Source of the DNA: Ruminococcus sp.
GTDB taxonomy: Bacteria; Bacillota; Clostridia; Oscillospirales; Ruminococcaceae
Length of the DNA stretch: 28,696 bases
Reading direction: 5' to 3'
Assembly: GCA_017622635.1 (NCBI GenBank)
Contig: JAGAQS010000282.1
Span: 1 to 28,696 of the forward strand
In this document: positions 1-8,055 of the stretch, in pieces
Layout of the letters: every line of letters starts with the position of its first letter
Position numbering within the stretch: the first letter of the stretch is position 1
Translations under genes and position numbers: made by a program
Notes under the pieces: generated by a model
Database searches by the model: none
The model's input: only the letters and a program-made list of their open reading frames with translations
What the model was told of the DNA's origin: nothing

Positions 1-1
1 A

Positions 2-403
<402 letters not shown>

Positions 404-407
404 TTAT

Positions 408-443
408 AAAAAGCCGGACATTAAAAAAATGTCCGGTTTTTTT
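408..443. terminator. Bidirectional intrinsic terminator after guaB
   Basis: An 8-bp perfect stem (CCGGACAT at 414-421 with ATGTCCGG at 429-436) has a short A-rich loop. It is flanked by a run of five A on the left and seven T on the right, so it can act on both strands: for guaB on + and possibly for the GGDEF gene that ends at 516 on -. It lies four bases after the guaB stop codon. The remaining bases up to 515 show nothing else recognisable. Confidence 0.9.
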
Positions 444-515
444 GAAGATTACATCTTTTCTGAAAATTCATAATTTACTGTTTCATATACTGAAATGCCA
501 CAGGCAAGTATATAT

Positions 516-1774
516 TTATATTATATAAACACGGTTTTTACCTGTTTTTTTGGCTTTATAAAGTCCGTTGTCCACACGTATGCAGAGAGAATCAGATGTA
601 TCGCAGGGTTTTACCTGAGTAACTCCGAGACTTATAGTCTGCGACCTCATATCGGGAAAGAGCGTGTTGGCAAAGCATTGACGTATAAGTTCCGCAATAT
701 ATGCGGCAACGGATAATTCTGTATCATGGAGGAGCAACATGAACTCCTCACCGCCCCATCTGCCTGCCGAGAATTTTCCATTAAAGAATGGCTGGTTATT
801 TTTCAGAATATCGGATAATGTTATTATTACAACGTCGCCTTTCTGATGACCGTAACAATCGTTAACCTGCTTGAAATTGTCGATATCAAGCATAATAACG
901 GAAAAAACGCTGCCGGTTTTGCGGTGATTTTCAATTGCTTTGTCTATACGGAATTGTATCTCTTTCCGGTTATACAATCCTGTCATTCCGTCAATGATAG
1001 CCGCATTTTTAAGCTGAAGTTTCAGATTTTCATGTTCTGTTACATTATTTAGCAGTCCTATAATTCCTGTAATATTGCCGTTCTCGTCTTTTACGGGTTC
1101 TTTAAACACTTCAAAATATTCCCGAATATCATCAACATTTATTTCAATGATATAATGAGTACCCTTACCGCTTCTGATAATTTCCATATCATTTTCCATA
1201 GCCATTTTAGCATTTTCTTTGTCTTTGCGTATATCAATATCTGTTTTTCCACGTATTGTCCAGTCCGGATTGGAAGAATGGTCGAGATGATGCCAATAAT
1301 GAGTGGCGAAAATATAACGTCCGTCGCCGTCTTTAAGATAAATATTTGACGGCAGTTCTTTCAGCATACGTTCCATTTCATAGAACGAAGCGGAATCTTT
1401 AATGTGTATGGCGTTTTCAATGCGGTTCTTCACCGTGGCTTTCTGAAACGGCATTGTAATAAAATCAACCGTGTTATAATCAAGACATTTCAGCTGTTCA
1501 TCACTTTGTATGTCATTTGTAATTACCAAAAGCGGAACGAATGAGAATCTTCCGTTTTGTACGGATTTCTTTAAAAAATCATAATTATTTTTGAGTGCCT
1601 GCTCTGAATCTATTATAACAGCAATTACTTCTATAAAAAATGAGGTCCAATTTTCAAGAAGAGTATCGTAGAATCAATACATACTAAATTGTATGAATCC
1701 GACAGAAGTCCATAGAGTTGTTTTATCCCTGTACTACGTCCGATAAGAAGTATTTTTTTCAACTTTAATGTCAT
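516..1774 (-). pseudogene. Diguanylate cyclase, REC-like/PAS/GGDEF, frame broken at position 1634
   Basis: The start is the ATG at 1774, with AAGGAG eight bases upstream. The first frame runs 47 codons, beginning like a receiver domain (KKILLIGRS), then stops at TAG 1633-1631. A -1 shift at the T-run just before that stop restores one frame to 516, giving 419 residues in total: the rest of a receiver-like domain (AVIIDSEQ, then DFITMPFQ), a PAS domain with KDGDGRYIFATH and a GIIGLLNNVTE end, then a GGDEF domain with DGMTGLYNR, MLDIDNFKQVND and RWGGEEF. GGEEF is a catalytically competent motif making c-di-GMP from two GTP; no RxxD inhibitory site is seen five residues before it. The receiver lacks the paired acids after strand 1 and has Met where the KP lysine belongs. 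No signal peptide is seen. It may be a true pseudogene, a sequencing error or a recoded gene; translation could also restart internally. Confidence 0.8.
1634..1640 (-). other. Slippery heptamer T TTT TTA at the frame break, followed directly by TAG
   Basis: In the frame set by the ATG at 1774 the codons read CAT TTT TTA TAG, so the seven bases form X XXY YYZ in the correct phase. Slipping back by one base avoids the stop and enters exactly the frame that carries the rest of the receiver, PAS and GGDEF domains. Loss of one T from an original T7 would give the same arrangement. I see no convincing downstream stem-loop or upstream Shine-Dalgarno-like stimulator. Confidence 0.5.
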
Positions 1775-1782
1775 ATTATCAT

Positions 1783-1788
1783 CTCCTT
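1783..1788 (-). promoter_or_regulatory. Ribosome binding site that sets the GGDEF gene start
   Basis: AAGGAG on the minus strand lies eight bases before the ATG at 1774. It shows that translation is meant to begin there and not at the internal TTG near 1529. The 215 bases between this gene and the LRR gene ending at 1990 hold no clear terminator. TTGACA is present on the minus strand near 1892-1897, but no good -10 box lies at 17 bases from it. Confidence 0.75.
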
Positions 1789-1989
1789 AATATTTTTATT
1801 CTTGGTTGGCAATTACACTTAGCATACAAAAGCCCGTTTACAATGAAAAGCAAACTTTCCGCTTTCATATTATCAAGCCATGCAGTGTCAATAAAATCAG
1901 AACCGCCGACAGAAATAACAGTAACGGAAACAGTTATGCAACCTGTTAAAATAATTATCGTCTGACAAAAGAAGAATTTTTACAGTAAA

Positions 1990-3333
1990 TTATTTGTCGT
2001 CACCGACTATTTTTTCATAACTTTCTTCTGCCTTTTTTTCTTCTTCAATCTTCTGTGCTTTCTTTGCTCCGGCAGATGCACCTTTTTTTCCTCTTGACAT
2101 AAGCACTACCGCAAAAACAGCAACCGCAATTATAAGACCGACTGCTATAATTATAAATGCCGTCTTTTTAAGACTTCTGTCTGCAACATCATAGTCAATT
2201 TTATTTTCTTTTGCGTATTTAAGTGCGGACGAACCCGAATATACACTCATGCTGAAATTATCCTGTTTTGTAAATTCCTGTCCGTCGAGTTTATAGCCGA
2301 AAGCATTTTCGCCAATTGATGTAACACTTTTCGGTACATTTATCTTTGTAAGGTTCTCACAGCCGAGAAATGCGTTTGCCCCTACCGAAGTAACACCCTC
2401 AGGTATGACAGCCTTTGAAATTCCGCTGTAGGCAAAAGCTTCTTCACCTATTTCCGTGACGGTTACAGGGACGGCAACCGATTCAAGACTTGAACAGTAC
2501 ATAAATGCTCCTGCCTCAAGTATGGTAAGACCCTGTTCAAAATCAATTTTTTTCAGTGAATTACAGTTTGAAAATGCGTCCGCACCTATAGTGGAAACAG
2601 ATGACGGAATAAACAGATTTTCAATTTTCTGACAGGCTGAAAATGCTCCGGGTTTGATTACCGCAACGTTATTGTCAATATACAAATCCCCCTCCAGTTC
2701 GACAGAAGCACGGTAAATTTCGGATTTTGCCTTATTGTAAAGTATTCCGTCGTCAAAAACAAATGACGGACATTCCGAAACATCGAATGAAGTAAGTGAA
2801 TAACAGTCAGTAAAAGCTTCGGGATTTATTGTAGTGAGAGATTCAGGAAGTTTCAGGCTTTCAAGGCTTGTACACTGTGCAAATGCATAATTTCCGATAG
2901 TGGTAAGGGTATCGGGTAATTCAACGTCAGTAAGTGCAGTACATCGCATAAATGCACTTGTTGATATTTCGGTTACAGTATCGGGAATAACTACTTTTTT
3001 TAATGACGTACAACCTACAAATGCGTTCATTCCGATTGAACGTATTGTATCAGGTAATTCAAGTTCGGATATGCCTTTACAGCCTATAAATGCACCATCA
3101 CCTATTGCCGTTATTGCATAGCCGTTTCTCATTGACGGAATACTTTCAGGTATGGAATTTGAATCACAACCCGTTATTGTATATGAACCGTTTACAAGTT
3201 CAAATGTAAAAGTTCCGTCTGTGAGAACGTCCTCAGGGTCTTCGGGATTATCGGCATTGGCAGAAACCGCTGTGACAAGAGAAAAGGTCATCACAGCAGA
3301 AACAGCCGTCACAAAAAATTTTTTCAGATTCAT
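1990..3333 (-). CDS. Secreted, membrane-anchored LRR_5 (BspA-like) protein
   Basis: 447 residues. Residues 1-27 are a signal peptide (KK charge, hydrophobic core, ending near VSANA). From about 40 to 375 come repeats of the BspA-like type, with units such as AIGDGAFIGC, SIGMNAFVGC and EIGEEAFAYSG, each followed by a predicted strand (LELPDT, VVIPDT). About 390-412 is a single membrane helix, followed by a Lys/Glu-rich cytoplasmic tail. There is no LPXTG motif, so it is held by the helix and not by sortase. Such proteins usually bind host, polysaccharide or partner proteins at the surface; the ligand here is unknown. The ATG at 3333 is one base from the stop of the upstream LRR gene, with AAGGA before it, so the two are co-transcribed. 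The family is clear, the function is not. Confidence 0.88.
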   Translation of the reverse strand: MNLKKFFVTAVSAVMTFSLVTAVSANADNPEDPEDVLTDGTFTFELVNGSYTITGCDSNSIPESIPSMRNGYAITAIGDGAFIGCKGISELELPDTIRSIGMNAFVGCTSLKKVVIPDTVTEISTSAFMRCTALTDVELPDTLTTIGNYAFAQCTSLESLKLPESLTTINPEAFTDCYSLTSFDVSECPSFVFDDGILYNKAKSEIYRASVELEGDLYIDNNVAVIKPGAFSACQKIENLFIPSSVSTIGADAFSNCNSLKKIDFEQGLTILEAGAFMYCSSLESVAVPVTVTEIGEEAFAYSGISKAVIPEGVTSVGANAFLGCENLTKINVPKSVTSIGENAFGYKLDGQEFTKQDNFSMSVYSGSSALKYAKENKIDYDVADRSLKKTAFIIIAVGLIIAVAVFAVVLMSRGKKGASAGAKKAQKIEEEKKAEESYEKIVGDDK

Positions 3334-3334
3334 A

Positions 3335-5455
3335 TTACTTTTCCTTCTTATTTTCCTTTTTTTTCTTTTTAACGTTCTTTACAATGAAAAATCCTGCGAT
3401 TCCTGCAATAACTGCCACTATTATTCCCGCAACTGCCCACAGAAATCCGACTACAACGTTTTTTCCGAAAAGTTCAACAGTACCGCTTACAACTTCTATA
3501 TCACAGGCTTTTGCGTAGTTATAGGCTGACGAATCTTTGTCGGCATAAATTTTGAAACCATCAACAGTTACCATGTTGTCCTCAGAAGTTGTTTCACCCG
3601 ATTCAGCGGCGGCAGAGTCAAATTTATAACCGAAAGCATAGTCACCTATAACATCGGTACTTTCATAAACACGTATACTTTCAAGACACGGACAGTCTGC
3701 AAATGCATAAAATTCAACCGTTTTCAAATTTTTGGAAAGTACCGCTTTTTTCAGGCTGTTGCTTGCCTCAAAGGCATATGCACATATTTTTTCAACTTTC
3801 GGCAGTTCAACCGTTTCAAGATAAAGATTTTTATAAAATGCAGACATTCCTATTTCTTTTACACTGTCGGGAACTTTAAACTCCTTGTCACTCTTTGACT
3901 GTGGGTAAACCAGAAGAACAGACTTGTCTTTATTGTATAAAACGCCGTTTTCGGAAGAATATTCACCGTCTCCGTCAGTAATGTTTATTGACTGCAAAAG
4001 TTTGCATGATACAAAAGGTTCATCACCCTCAATGGTCTTACAGTTTCCCGAAATTGTTATATTTTCAAGAGCGTCACACATTGCAAAGGCACTTTCTCCT
4101 ATTGTCTCAGCACCGTTTAAAGTAAGGTTTTTAAGAGATGCACAGCCGTAAAAAACCAGTTTACCAATTGTCTTTACAGATTCGGGGATAATTATTTCTT
4201 CGGCGGTGGAATTGCCGAATGCACTTGTATATATTCTTGTTACGGGTGTACCGTCTATTTCGGACGGAACTTCTATCTTTGCCTCAGACGACCAACAGCG
4301 TGTAATCAATGCCTCTCCGTCTATTACAGTATATTCAAAATCTTCATACATCTGCTTTTCAAAAGAGTCATATTCTTCCAGTTCCTCTGCCGCTTCGGGT
4401 GTTGTAAATTCAAAATTATTGCTATAATCATAATCTTCGTCCGAATCGTTTGCATATGTATATGCCGCCGAATTGTATGAACCTATGATTAGAAAATCAT
4501 CAACAGCCGTTTCTTCGTCTGAATAACCGAAAGCACTGTATCCTATATCTGTAACGGAATCGGGAATATGAACTTTTTTCATTGCCGTACCCATAAAAGC
4601 ACTCTGTCCTACAGAAGTAAGTGATTCAGGCAGTGTTATTTCTTCAAGGCTTTCACAATTCATAAATGCAATAAGATTTATTTCAACAAGTGTATCGGGC
4701 AGAATAACTTCACTTAATGATGTACATTCGGAAAAACTTCCCGAATCCAATAAATTAATAACAGTATTGCCCATATCGGCTGATTTAAGATTTGTATTTC
4801 CTCCTACACCGAAATTTCCTATATATTCAAGCGTTGACGGGAATTTTATTTCACTAAGTTTTGTATCGTAAAGACCTGCCGTGCCTATTTCAATTACACC
4901 TTCGGGAATTTCAAAACTGTCTCCCTCTTTGGTAGGCGGATAACATAAAAGAATTGACTTGTCTTTCAGGTAAAGCACACCGTTTTCGGAAATATAATTT
5001 TCATTTGCGGAATCAACCGTTATTTCACGCAGTTCACGGCAGTACATGAACGGGTTTTCCTCTGATATATATGTAACGGTTGCAGGTATGCTTATTGTTT
5101 CGTATATCTGGTCAGGAGTATTGCCGAAAGCAGTTTCTCCGAGTTCTGTAACAGTCATACCGTCGATACTTTCGGGAATTACAAGGTCTGTTTCCATACT
5201 TGTACAGCCCTCAATACACACTGTTCCGTCGTCTGTTACGGAATATGTAAAATCTCCCGATGTTACAGTTTCGATTTCACTTTCTTCTTCAGAAGTTTCT
5301 TCCGTCTGTTCTTCTTCTGCAACAGTCTCACTTTCCGTTGAAGTTTCTACAGTGGTTTCCGTCGTTGTTTCTTCGGCAAAAACACTGTTTGCCGATGCTG
5401 AAAAGCATATTAACAGGCTCATTAAAAAAGCCGTTGTCTTTTTATATTTAAACAT
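3335..5455 (-). CDS. Large secreted LRR_5 (BspA-like) membrane-anchored protein
   Basis: The ATG at 5455 is chosen over a TTG 15 bases upstream, because the TTG sits just before the GAGAGG ribosome site that serves the ATG. This gives 706 residues. Residues 1-27 are a signal peptide ending near SVFA. About 28-62 is a low-complexity Thr/Glu stalk. Two LRR_5 blocks follow, each opened by a similar module (FTYSVTDDGTVCIEGC and FEYTVIDGEALITRC), suggesting an internal duplication of a whole ectodomain. A membrane helix (near 670-695) and a short Lys-rich tail end the protein. It is first in a two-gene operon with the smaller LRR protein ending at 1990, under the promoter at 5489-5517. It probably displays a ligand-binding surface outside the cell; the ligand is not predictable. 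No LPXTG or dockerin is present. Confidence 0.87.
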   Translation of the reverse strand: MFKYKKTTAFLMSLLICFSASANSVFAEETTTETTVETSTESETVAEEEQTEETSEEESEIETVTSGDFTYSVTDDGTVCIEGCTSMETDLVIPESIDGMTVTELGETAFGNTPDQIYETISIPATVTYISEENPFMYCRELREITVDSANENYISENGVLYLKDKSILLCYPPTKEGDSFEIPEGVIEIGTAGLYDTKLSEIKFPSTLEYIGNFGVGGNTNLKSADMGNTVINLLDSGSFSECTSLSEVILPDTLVEINLIAFMNCESLEEITLPESLTSVGQSAFMGTAMKKVHIPDSVTDIGYSAFGYSDEETAVDDFLIIGSYNSAAYTYANDSDEDYDYSNNFEFTTPEAAEELEEYDSFEKQMYEDFEYTVIDGEALITRCWSSEAKIEVPSEIDGTPVTRIYTSAFGNSTAEEIIIPESVKTIGKLVFYGCASLKNLTLNGAETIGESAFAMCDALENITISGNCKTIEGDEPFVSCKLLQSINITDGDGEYSSENGVLYNKDKSVLLVYPQSKSDKEFKVPDSVKEIGMSAFYKNLYLETVELPKVEKICAYAFEASNSLKKAVLSKNLKTVEFYAFADCPCLESIRVYESTDVIGDYAFGYKFDSAAAESGETTSEDNMVTVDGFKIYADKDSSAYNYAKACDIEVVSGTVELFGKNVVVGFLWAVAGIIVAVIAGIAGFFIVKNVKKKKKENKKEK

Positions 5456-5488
5456 ATTTTTACCTCTCAAAAAAAATTTACCTCGTTA

Positions 5489-5517
5489 ATTATATCACAG
5501 GAAAAATAATATTGCAA
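5489..5517 (-). promoter_or_regulatory. Sigma-A promoter of the LRR_5 gene pair
   Basis: On the minus strand: -35 TTGCAA (5517-5512), a 17-base spacer, then -10 TATAAT (5494-5489) with an extended TGA just before it. It lies about 35 bases upstream of the ATG at 5455 and points toward it. Boxes and spacing match the housekeeping consensus closely. Confidence 0.8.
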
Positions 5518-5552
5518 CGCATTTCACATATTTTTCGTGTAATAATCATATT

Positions 5553-5580
5553 AAAAAAGCCGTCCTGTATAAAAGACGGC
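5553..5580 (-). terminator. Terminator after the yabR-like gene
   Basis: GCCGTC (5559-5564) pairs with GACGGC (5575-5580). On the minus strand six T follow (5558-5553). It sits just past the stop of the S1-domain gene at 5588 and closes the yabP-yabQ-divIC-yabR unit, insulating it from the LRR promoter. Confidence 0.85.
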
Positions 5581-5587
5581 AATTTTA

Positions 5588-6022
5588 TTATTTTCTTCTT
5601 GTACCGTTTTTTCTGTCGGTACTTCTTTTAAGGTCACACATACGCTCCTCACTGCTCTGCTTGAAATGTGACATCATATCTTCAAACGTCATTTCAGACT
5701 GCGGAACGTTTTTTTTAGGTTCGTAAATATTGGGTCTGCTTCTACGCTGATTGTCATTCTGTCTTCTGGGTTTCTGCGGTGCGGGATTATCAAGTGCTTT
5801 CTTGATTGAGAGGCTTACTTTTCCTGCCTCATTGATGCCGATAACCTTGACTCTTACTTCCTGATTTTCTGTAAGGTGGTCACGGATTTCGTTTACGAAT
5901 GTGTTGGCGATTTCGGAAATATGTACCATTCCCGTACCTCCGCCATCAATATCCACGAAAGCTCCGTATTGTGTGATTCCTTTGACTTTGCCATTGTAAA
6001 TTTTTCCAATTTCCAGCTGCAT
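5588..6022 (-). CDS. yabR: S1 RNA-binding domain protein (YabR/GSP13 type)
   Basis: 144 residues. Residues 1-73 form one S1 domain with the expected core: LEIGKIYNGKVKGITQYGAF, VDIDGG, GMVHISEIA, then VRVKVIGINEAGKVSLSIKKA. The remainder is a basic Arg/Asn/Lys-rich tail. Single-S1 proteins of this class bind RNA or the ribosome in the cytoplasm. AAAGGAG stands about 12 bases before the ATG at 6022, and the divIC gene ends 24 bases upstream. The order yabP-yabQ-divIC-yabR matches Bacillus subtilis, which supports the name, although the RNA target is unknown. A hairpin with a T-run follows. Confidence 0.85.
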   Translation of the reverse strand: MQLEIGKIYNGKVKGITQYGAFVDIDGGGTGMVHISEIANTFVNEIRDHLTENQEVRVKVIGINEAGKVSLSIKKALDNPAPQKPRRQNDNQRRSRPNIYEPKKNVPQSEMTFEDMMSHFKQSSEERMCDLKRSTDRKNGTRRK

Positions 6023-6046
6023 AATATATATATAACTCCTTTAATA

Positions 6047-6358
6047 TTAATCCCTTGACTTGTCATAAAATCTCCGCTCGTCAGGATAAGCGTAGTCTCT
6101 TTCCTCAACTGCGATTTTTTCCATATAGGCAGATATATCGTCGCTGTCAAGAATACGCTGAAGCTCTGTATTTTCCGTTTCGTACAAATCTATTTCATAC
6201 TGCACGGAAGAAAGTTCACGCTCTTTTTCAGAACAGTCTTTTTCAGTTGTAACAATAAGCATACCACAGCCGACAATGACCGAAGCAGCAGCAAGCTTTA
6301 CCAATCCCCTGTTAAACAGGCTTTTTCTCCTTGTCCTTTGTTTTGGCCTCTTTGTCAA
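6047..6358 (-). CDS. divIC: Septum formation initiator, DivIC/FtsB family
   Basis: 103 residues with a basic cytoplasmic N-terminus (about 1-19), one membrane helix (about 20-40), an external coiled coil (about 44-72, Glu-rich heptads) and a conserved-looking C-terminal patch, YMEKIAVEERDYAYPDER. This is the FtsB/DivIC layout: a bitopic division protein that joins FtsL and the FtsQ/DivIB protein at the septum. The reading frame starts with TTG at 6358, inside the 3' end of yabQ (47-base overlap), with only a weak GA-rich site before it. A later start at another TTG is possible, so the first about 18 residues are uncertain. Its place between yabQ and yabR is the classic one. Confidence 0.8.
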   Translation of the reverse strand: MTKRPKQRTRRKSLFNRGLVKLAAASVIVGCGMLIVTTEKDCSEKERELSSVQYEIDLYETENTELQRILDSDDISAYMEKIAVEERDYAYPDERRFYDKSRD

Positions 6359-6881
6359 CGTTCTTCACGTTCTTTCTTTTTTTATTTTCCTTTTTATTAT
6401 ACATCAAATCAGTCTTGTTTAGCAATAGAAAAGGAATTTTTTTATTTCTTTTAACTGAATTTTCGGGATTTCCCACAAATTTATTATCAGCTTTTGTATA
6501 TAAAAGCACATAAACCGACTTAAAAGGCTTTAAAATTATTTCTGTCAGCTTTTTCAAAGCAAAATATATTTTTTTCATGGTACATATAACAATACTTCCG
6601 ACAGTGAAGAAATATACAATAAATCCGATAGCGTTTCCGATAACATAGTAAAACCGGAGTTCACCCCTTGCGGCTGCGGAAGAAAACGACGAAAGAAAAA
6701 CCGCATACCCTGCCATAAATACAACGTCCTCAATCACAACAAGAACTGTATTGTGCGGAAACAGTATTCTTGCGGTTCTGAAAACGTCGTAGCATATTCC
6801 TATAATTATACCGAAAATAAACGAAAGCCCGAAAAGAACGATTTCCTCGCTTACCGAAAAAAAAGTTTCGGGGACGTTCAT
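6312..6881 (-). CDS. yabQ: Spore cortex biosynthesis membrane protein YabQ
   Basis: The start is the ATG at 6881, which overlaps the yabP stop as ATGA and has GGGAGG upstream; a longer reading frame upstream lacks this support. That gives 189 residues. The N-terminal half holds several hydrophobic helices (EIVLFGLSFIFGIIIGICYD, then a VVIEDVVFMAGYAVF segment, then AIGFIVYFFTVGSIV), with the FRTARILFPH loop and internal acidic residues typical of YabQ. The C-terminal half is very Lys/Asn-rich and predicted cytoplasmic. In B. subtilis YabQ is needed for cortex formation and is made in the mother cell. Translational coupling to yabP suggests fixed stoichiometry. The basic tail is unlikely to be conserved. 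Confidence 0.85.
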   Translation of the reverse strand: MNVPETFFSVSEEIVLFGLSFIFGIIIGICYDVFRTARILFPHNTVLVVIEDVVFMAGYAVFLSSFSSAAARGELRFYYVIGNAIGFIVYFFTVGSIVICTMKKIYFALKKLTEIILKPFKSVYVLLYTKADNKFVGNPENSVKRNKKIPFLLLNKTDLMYNKKENKKRKNVKNVDKEAKTKDKEKKPV

Positions 6882-7159
6882 TTGAAAAGCCTCCCCAGTG
6901 CCGACAAAGGTCCTTTTCTTTCCTTGTCTCCGTATACAACTGCCCATATATCGCCCGTAACAGTCATATCACCTGTTTCGACACTCATTGAGTCTATATG
7001 TAATTCCTTGCCCTGTATTGTAAGTTCACCAAGCTGTGTATAAAGACATATTGCTTTCTCGTCAAAACTGTCAACATCTGTTATTCCCGAAATACTCAGG
7101 TTTTTACGGTTTTCAAGTATGAGATTCTGATTCTGCTTTATATTATTCTTGTCCTGCAT
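6878..7159 (-). CDS. yabP: Sporulation protein YabP
   Basis: 93 residues, no signal peptide or membrane helix. The family core is present: LILENRKNLSISGITDVDSF, then LGELTIQGKELHIDSMSVETG and VTGDIWAVVYGD, a small beta-rich fold. The ATG at 7159 follows GGAGGT at good spacing. It is the first gene of a four-gene minus-strand unit and shares a 158-base divergent gap with the sortase. YabP in B. subtilis is produced under sigma-E; I looked for a sigma-E type promoter here and found no match I trust. Together with yabQ it suggests an organism with at least part of the sporulation programme. Confidence 0.88.
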   Translation of the reverse strand: MQDKNNIKQNQNLILENRKNLSISGITDVDSFDEKAICLYTQLGELTIQGKELHIDSMSVETGDMTVTGDIWAVVYGDKERKGPLSALGRLFK

Positions 7160-7249
7160 GAATATTACCTCCGCTTTTTTTTATAATTATATTCATGCAT
7201 TTCAGAAATTATGCATAAAACACCTGCGTTTTTCCGTTCATAATATCTA

Positions 7250-7278
7250 TTGACACAAAACCATTATTAATGTATAAT
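7250..7278 (+). promoter_or_regulatory. Consensus sigma-A promoter of the sortase gene
   Basis: TTGACA (7250-7255), a 17-base spacer and TATAAT (7273-7278): both hexamers are perfect. It lies 39 bases before the sortase ATG at 7318, which has a modest GGAAG site. In the same gap ATGCAT occurs twice 10 bases apart (7195-7200, 7211-7216), of unknown meaning. Confidence 0.88.
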
Positions 7279-7317
7279 TATATTATCATATTTTTACTGA
7301 CTGGAAGTTGAAAATAT

Positions 7318-8004
7318 ATGGATAAATTAGGAAAAATAATGGTTATTTCAGGAATATTGCTGATACTTTCGGCGGTACTGCTGTGTCTGCACAATTACAA
7401 TGAAAGCAACAAGGCTTTTCGGAACTCTCAGGTTGCTCTGAATGAACTCAAAAACCTTATACCTGAAATTCCGTCGGAAAACGTAAGTACAATAGAAAAA
7501 GAACTTGAATTTGAAATAAAATCGGGAAACAATGTATTTGAGGAATTTGACGAAAAATACAATGAAGAAAAAAATATATCAACAGAAAAGGTTGAAATGC
7601 CGTCCGTACAGCTTGACGGTCGTTATTACTGCGGATATATAACACTTACTTCCCTTGGCATAGAACTGCCCGTTTTGAACGGCTGGAATTATACAAATCT
7701 TAATATTGCACCGTGCTGTTATGAGGGTTCACCGCAGACCCACGATTTTATAATTGCCGCACATAATTACAACAGCCATTTCGGACAGATTCATTATCTC
7801 GGTGAAGGGGACGAAATTATCTTCACGGATATTTCAGGTCAGAAATACAGATATACTGTTATGTACACCGAATATATAGACGGATACAACACAGACCAAA
7901 TGTCCGAAAATAAAGATTCTTCATGGGATTTGACACTTTTTACCTGTACACTCAACGGGCAGAGCCGTGTTACCGTAAGGGCAAAACTTGACGAAAACAA
8001 TTAA
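7318..8004 (+). CDS. Sortase (class B/D-like cysteine transpeptidase)
   Basis: 228 residues. An N-terminal membrane helix (about 6-25) anchors it, followed by a Glu/Asn-rich linker to about 95. The catalytic sortase barrel then shows His149 in IIAAHNYNSHFG, Cys210 in LTLFTCT (the TLxTC motif) and Arg217 in SRVTVRA, the full His-Cys-Arg set. Sortases cleave sorting motifs such as LPXTG and join the protein to peptidoglycan or a pilin on the outer membrane face. It is monocistronic, with its own perfect promoter and a terminator. None of the surface proteins in this window carries a recognisable LPXTG-type sorting signal, so its substrates lie elsewhere. The exact class is uncertain without an alignment. 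Confidence 0.9.
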   Translation: MDKLGKIMVISGILLILSAVLLCLHNYNESNKAFRNSQVALNELKNLIPEIPSENVSTIEKELEFEIKSGNNVFEEFDEKYNEEKNISTEKVEMPSVQLDGRYYCGYITLTSLGIELPVLNGWNYTNLNIAPCCYEGSPQTHDFIIAAHNYNSHFGQIHYLGEGDEIIFTDISGQKYRYTVMYTEYIDGYNTDQMSENKDSSWDLTLFTCTLNGQSRVTVRAKLDENN

Positions 8005-8013
8005 AATACATAT

Positions 8014-8052
8014 AAAAAAACAGACTTCAATTCTGAAGTCTGTTTTAATTTT
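8014..8052. terminator. Bidirectional terminator between sortase and the oxidoreductase operon
   Basis: A 9-bp perfect stem, CAGACTTCA (8021-8029) and TGAAGTCTG (8034-8042), has a 4-base loop. Seven A precede it (8014-8020) and a T-rich tail follows, so it ends both the + strand sortase transcript and the - strand oxidoreductase transcript, which stop 9 and 13 bases away. Confidence 0.92.
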
Positions 8053-8055
8053 ATA

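Noticed and set aside
1776..1967. An open minus-strand frame of about 60 codons ahead of the GGDEF gene, with a lipobox-like LTGC.
   Set aside because: No usable start codon precedes the LTGC, there is no ribosome site, and the frame ends within the GGDEF gene's own ribosome site. It is probably chance or a remnant.
5046..5489. A 147-codon + strand frame rich in Ser and Val.
   Set aside because: It mirrors the Thr/Glu-rich stalk and first LRR block of the minus-strand gene. No signal or domain is seen.
7160..7249. A sigma-E promoter for yabP.
   Set aside because: Expected from B. subtilis, but no pair of boxes with proper spacing could be defended by eye.
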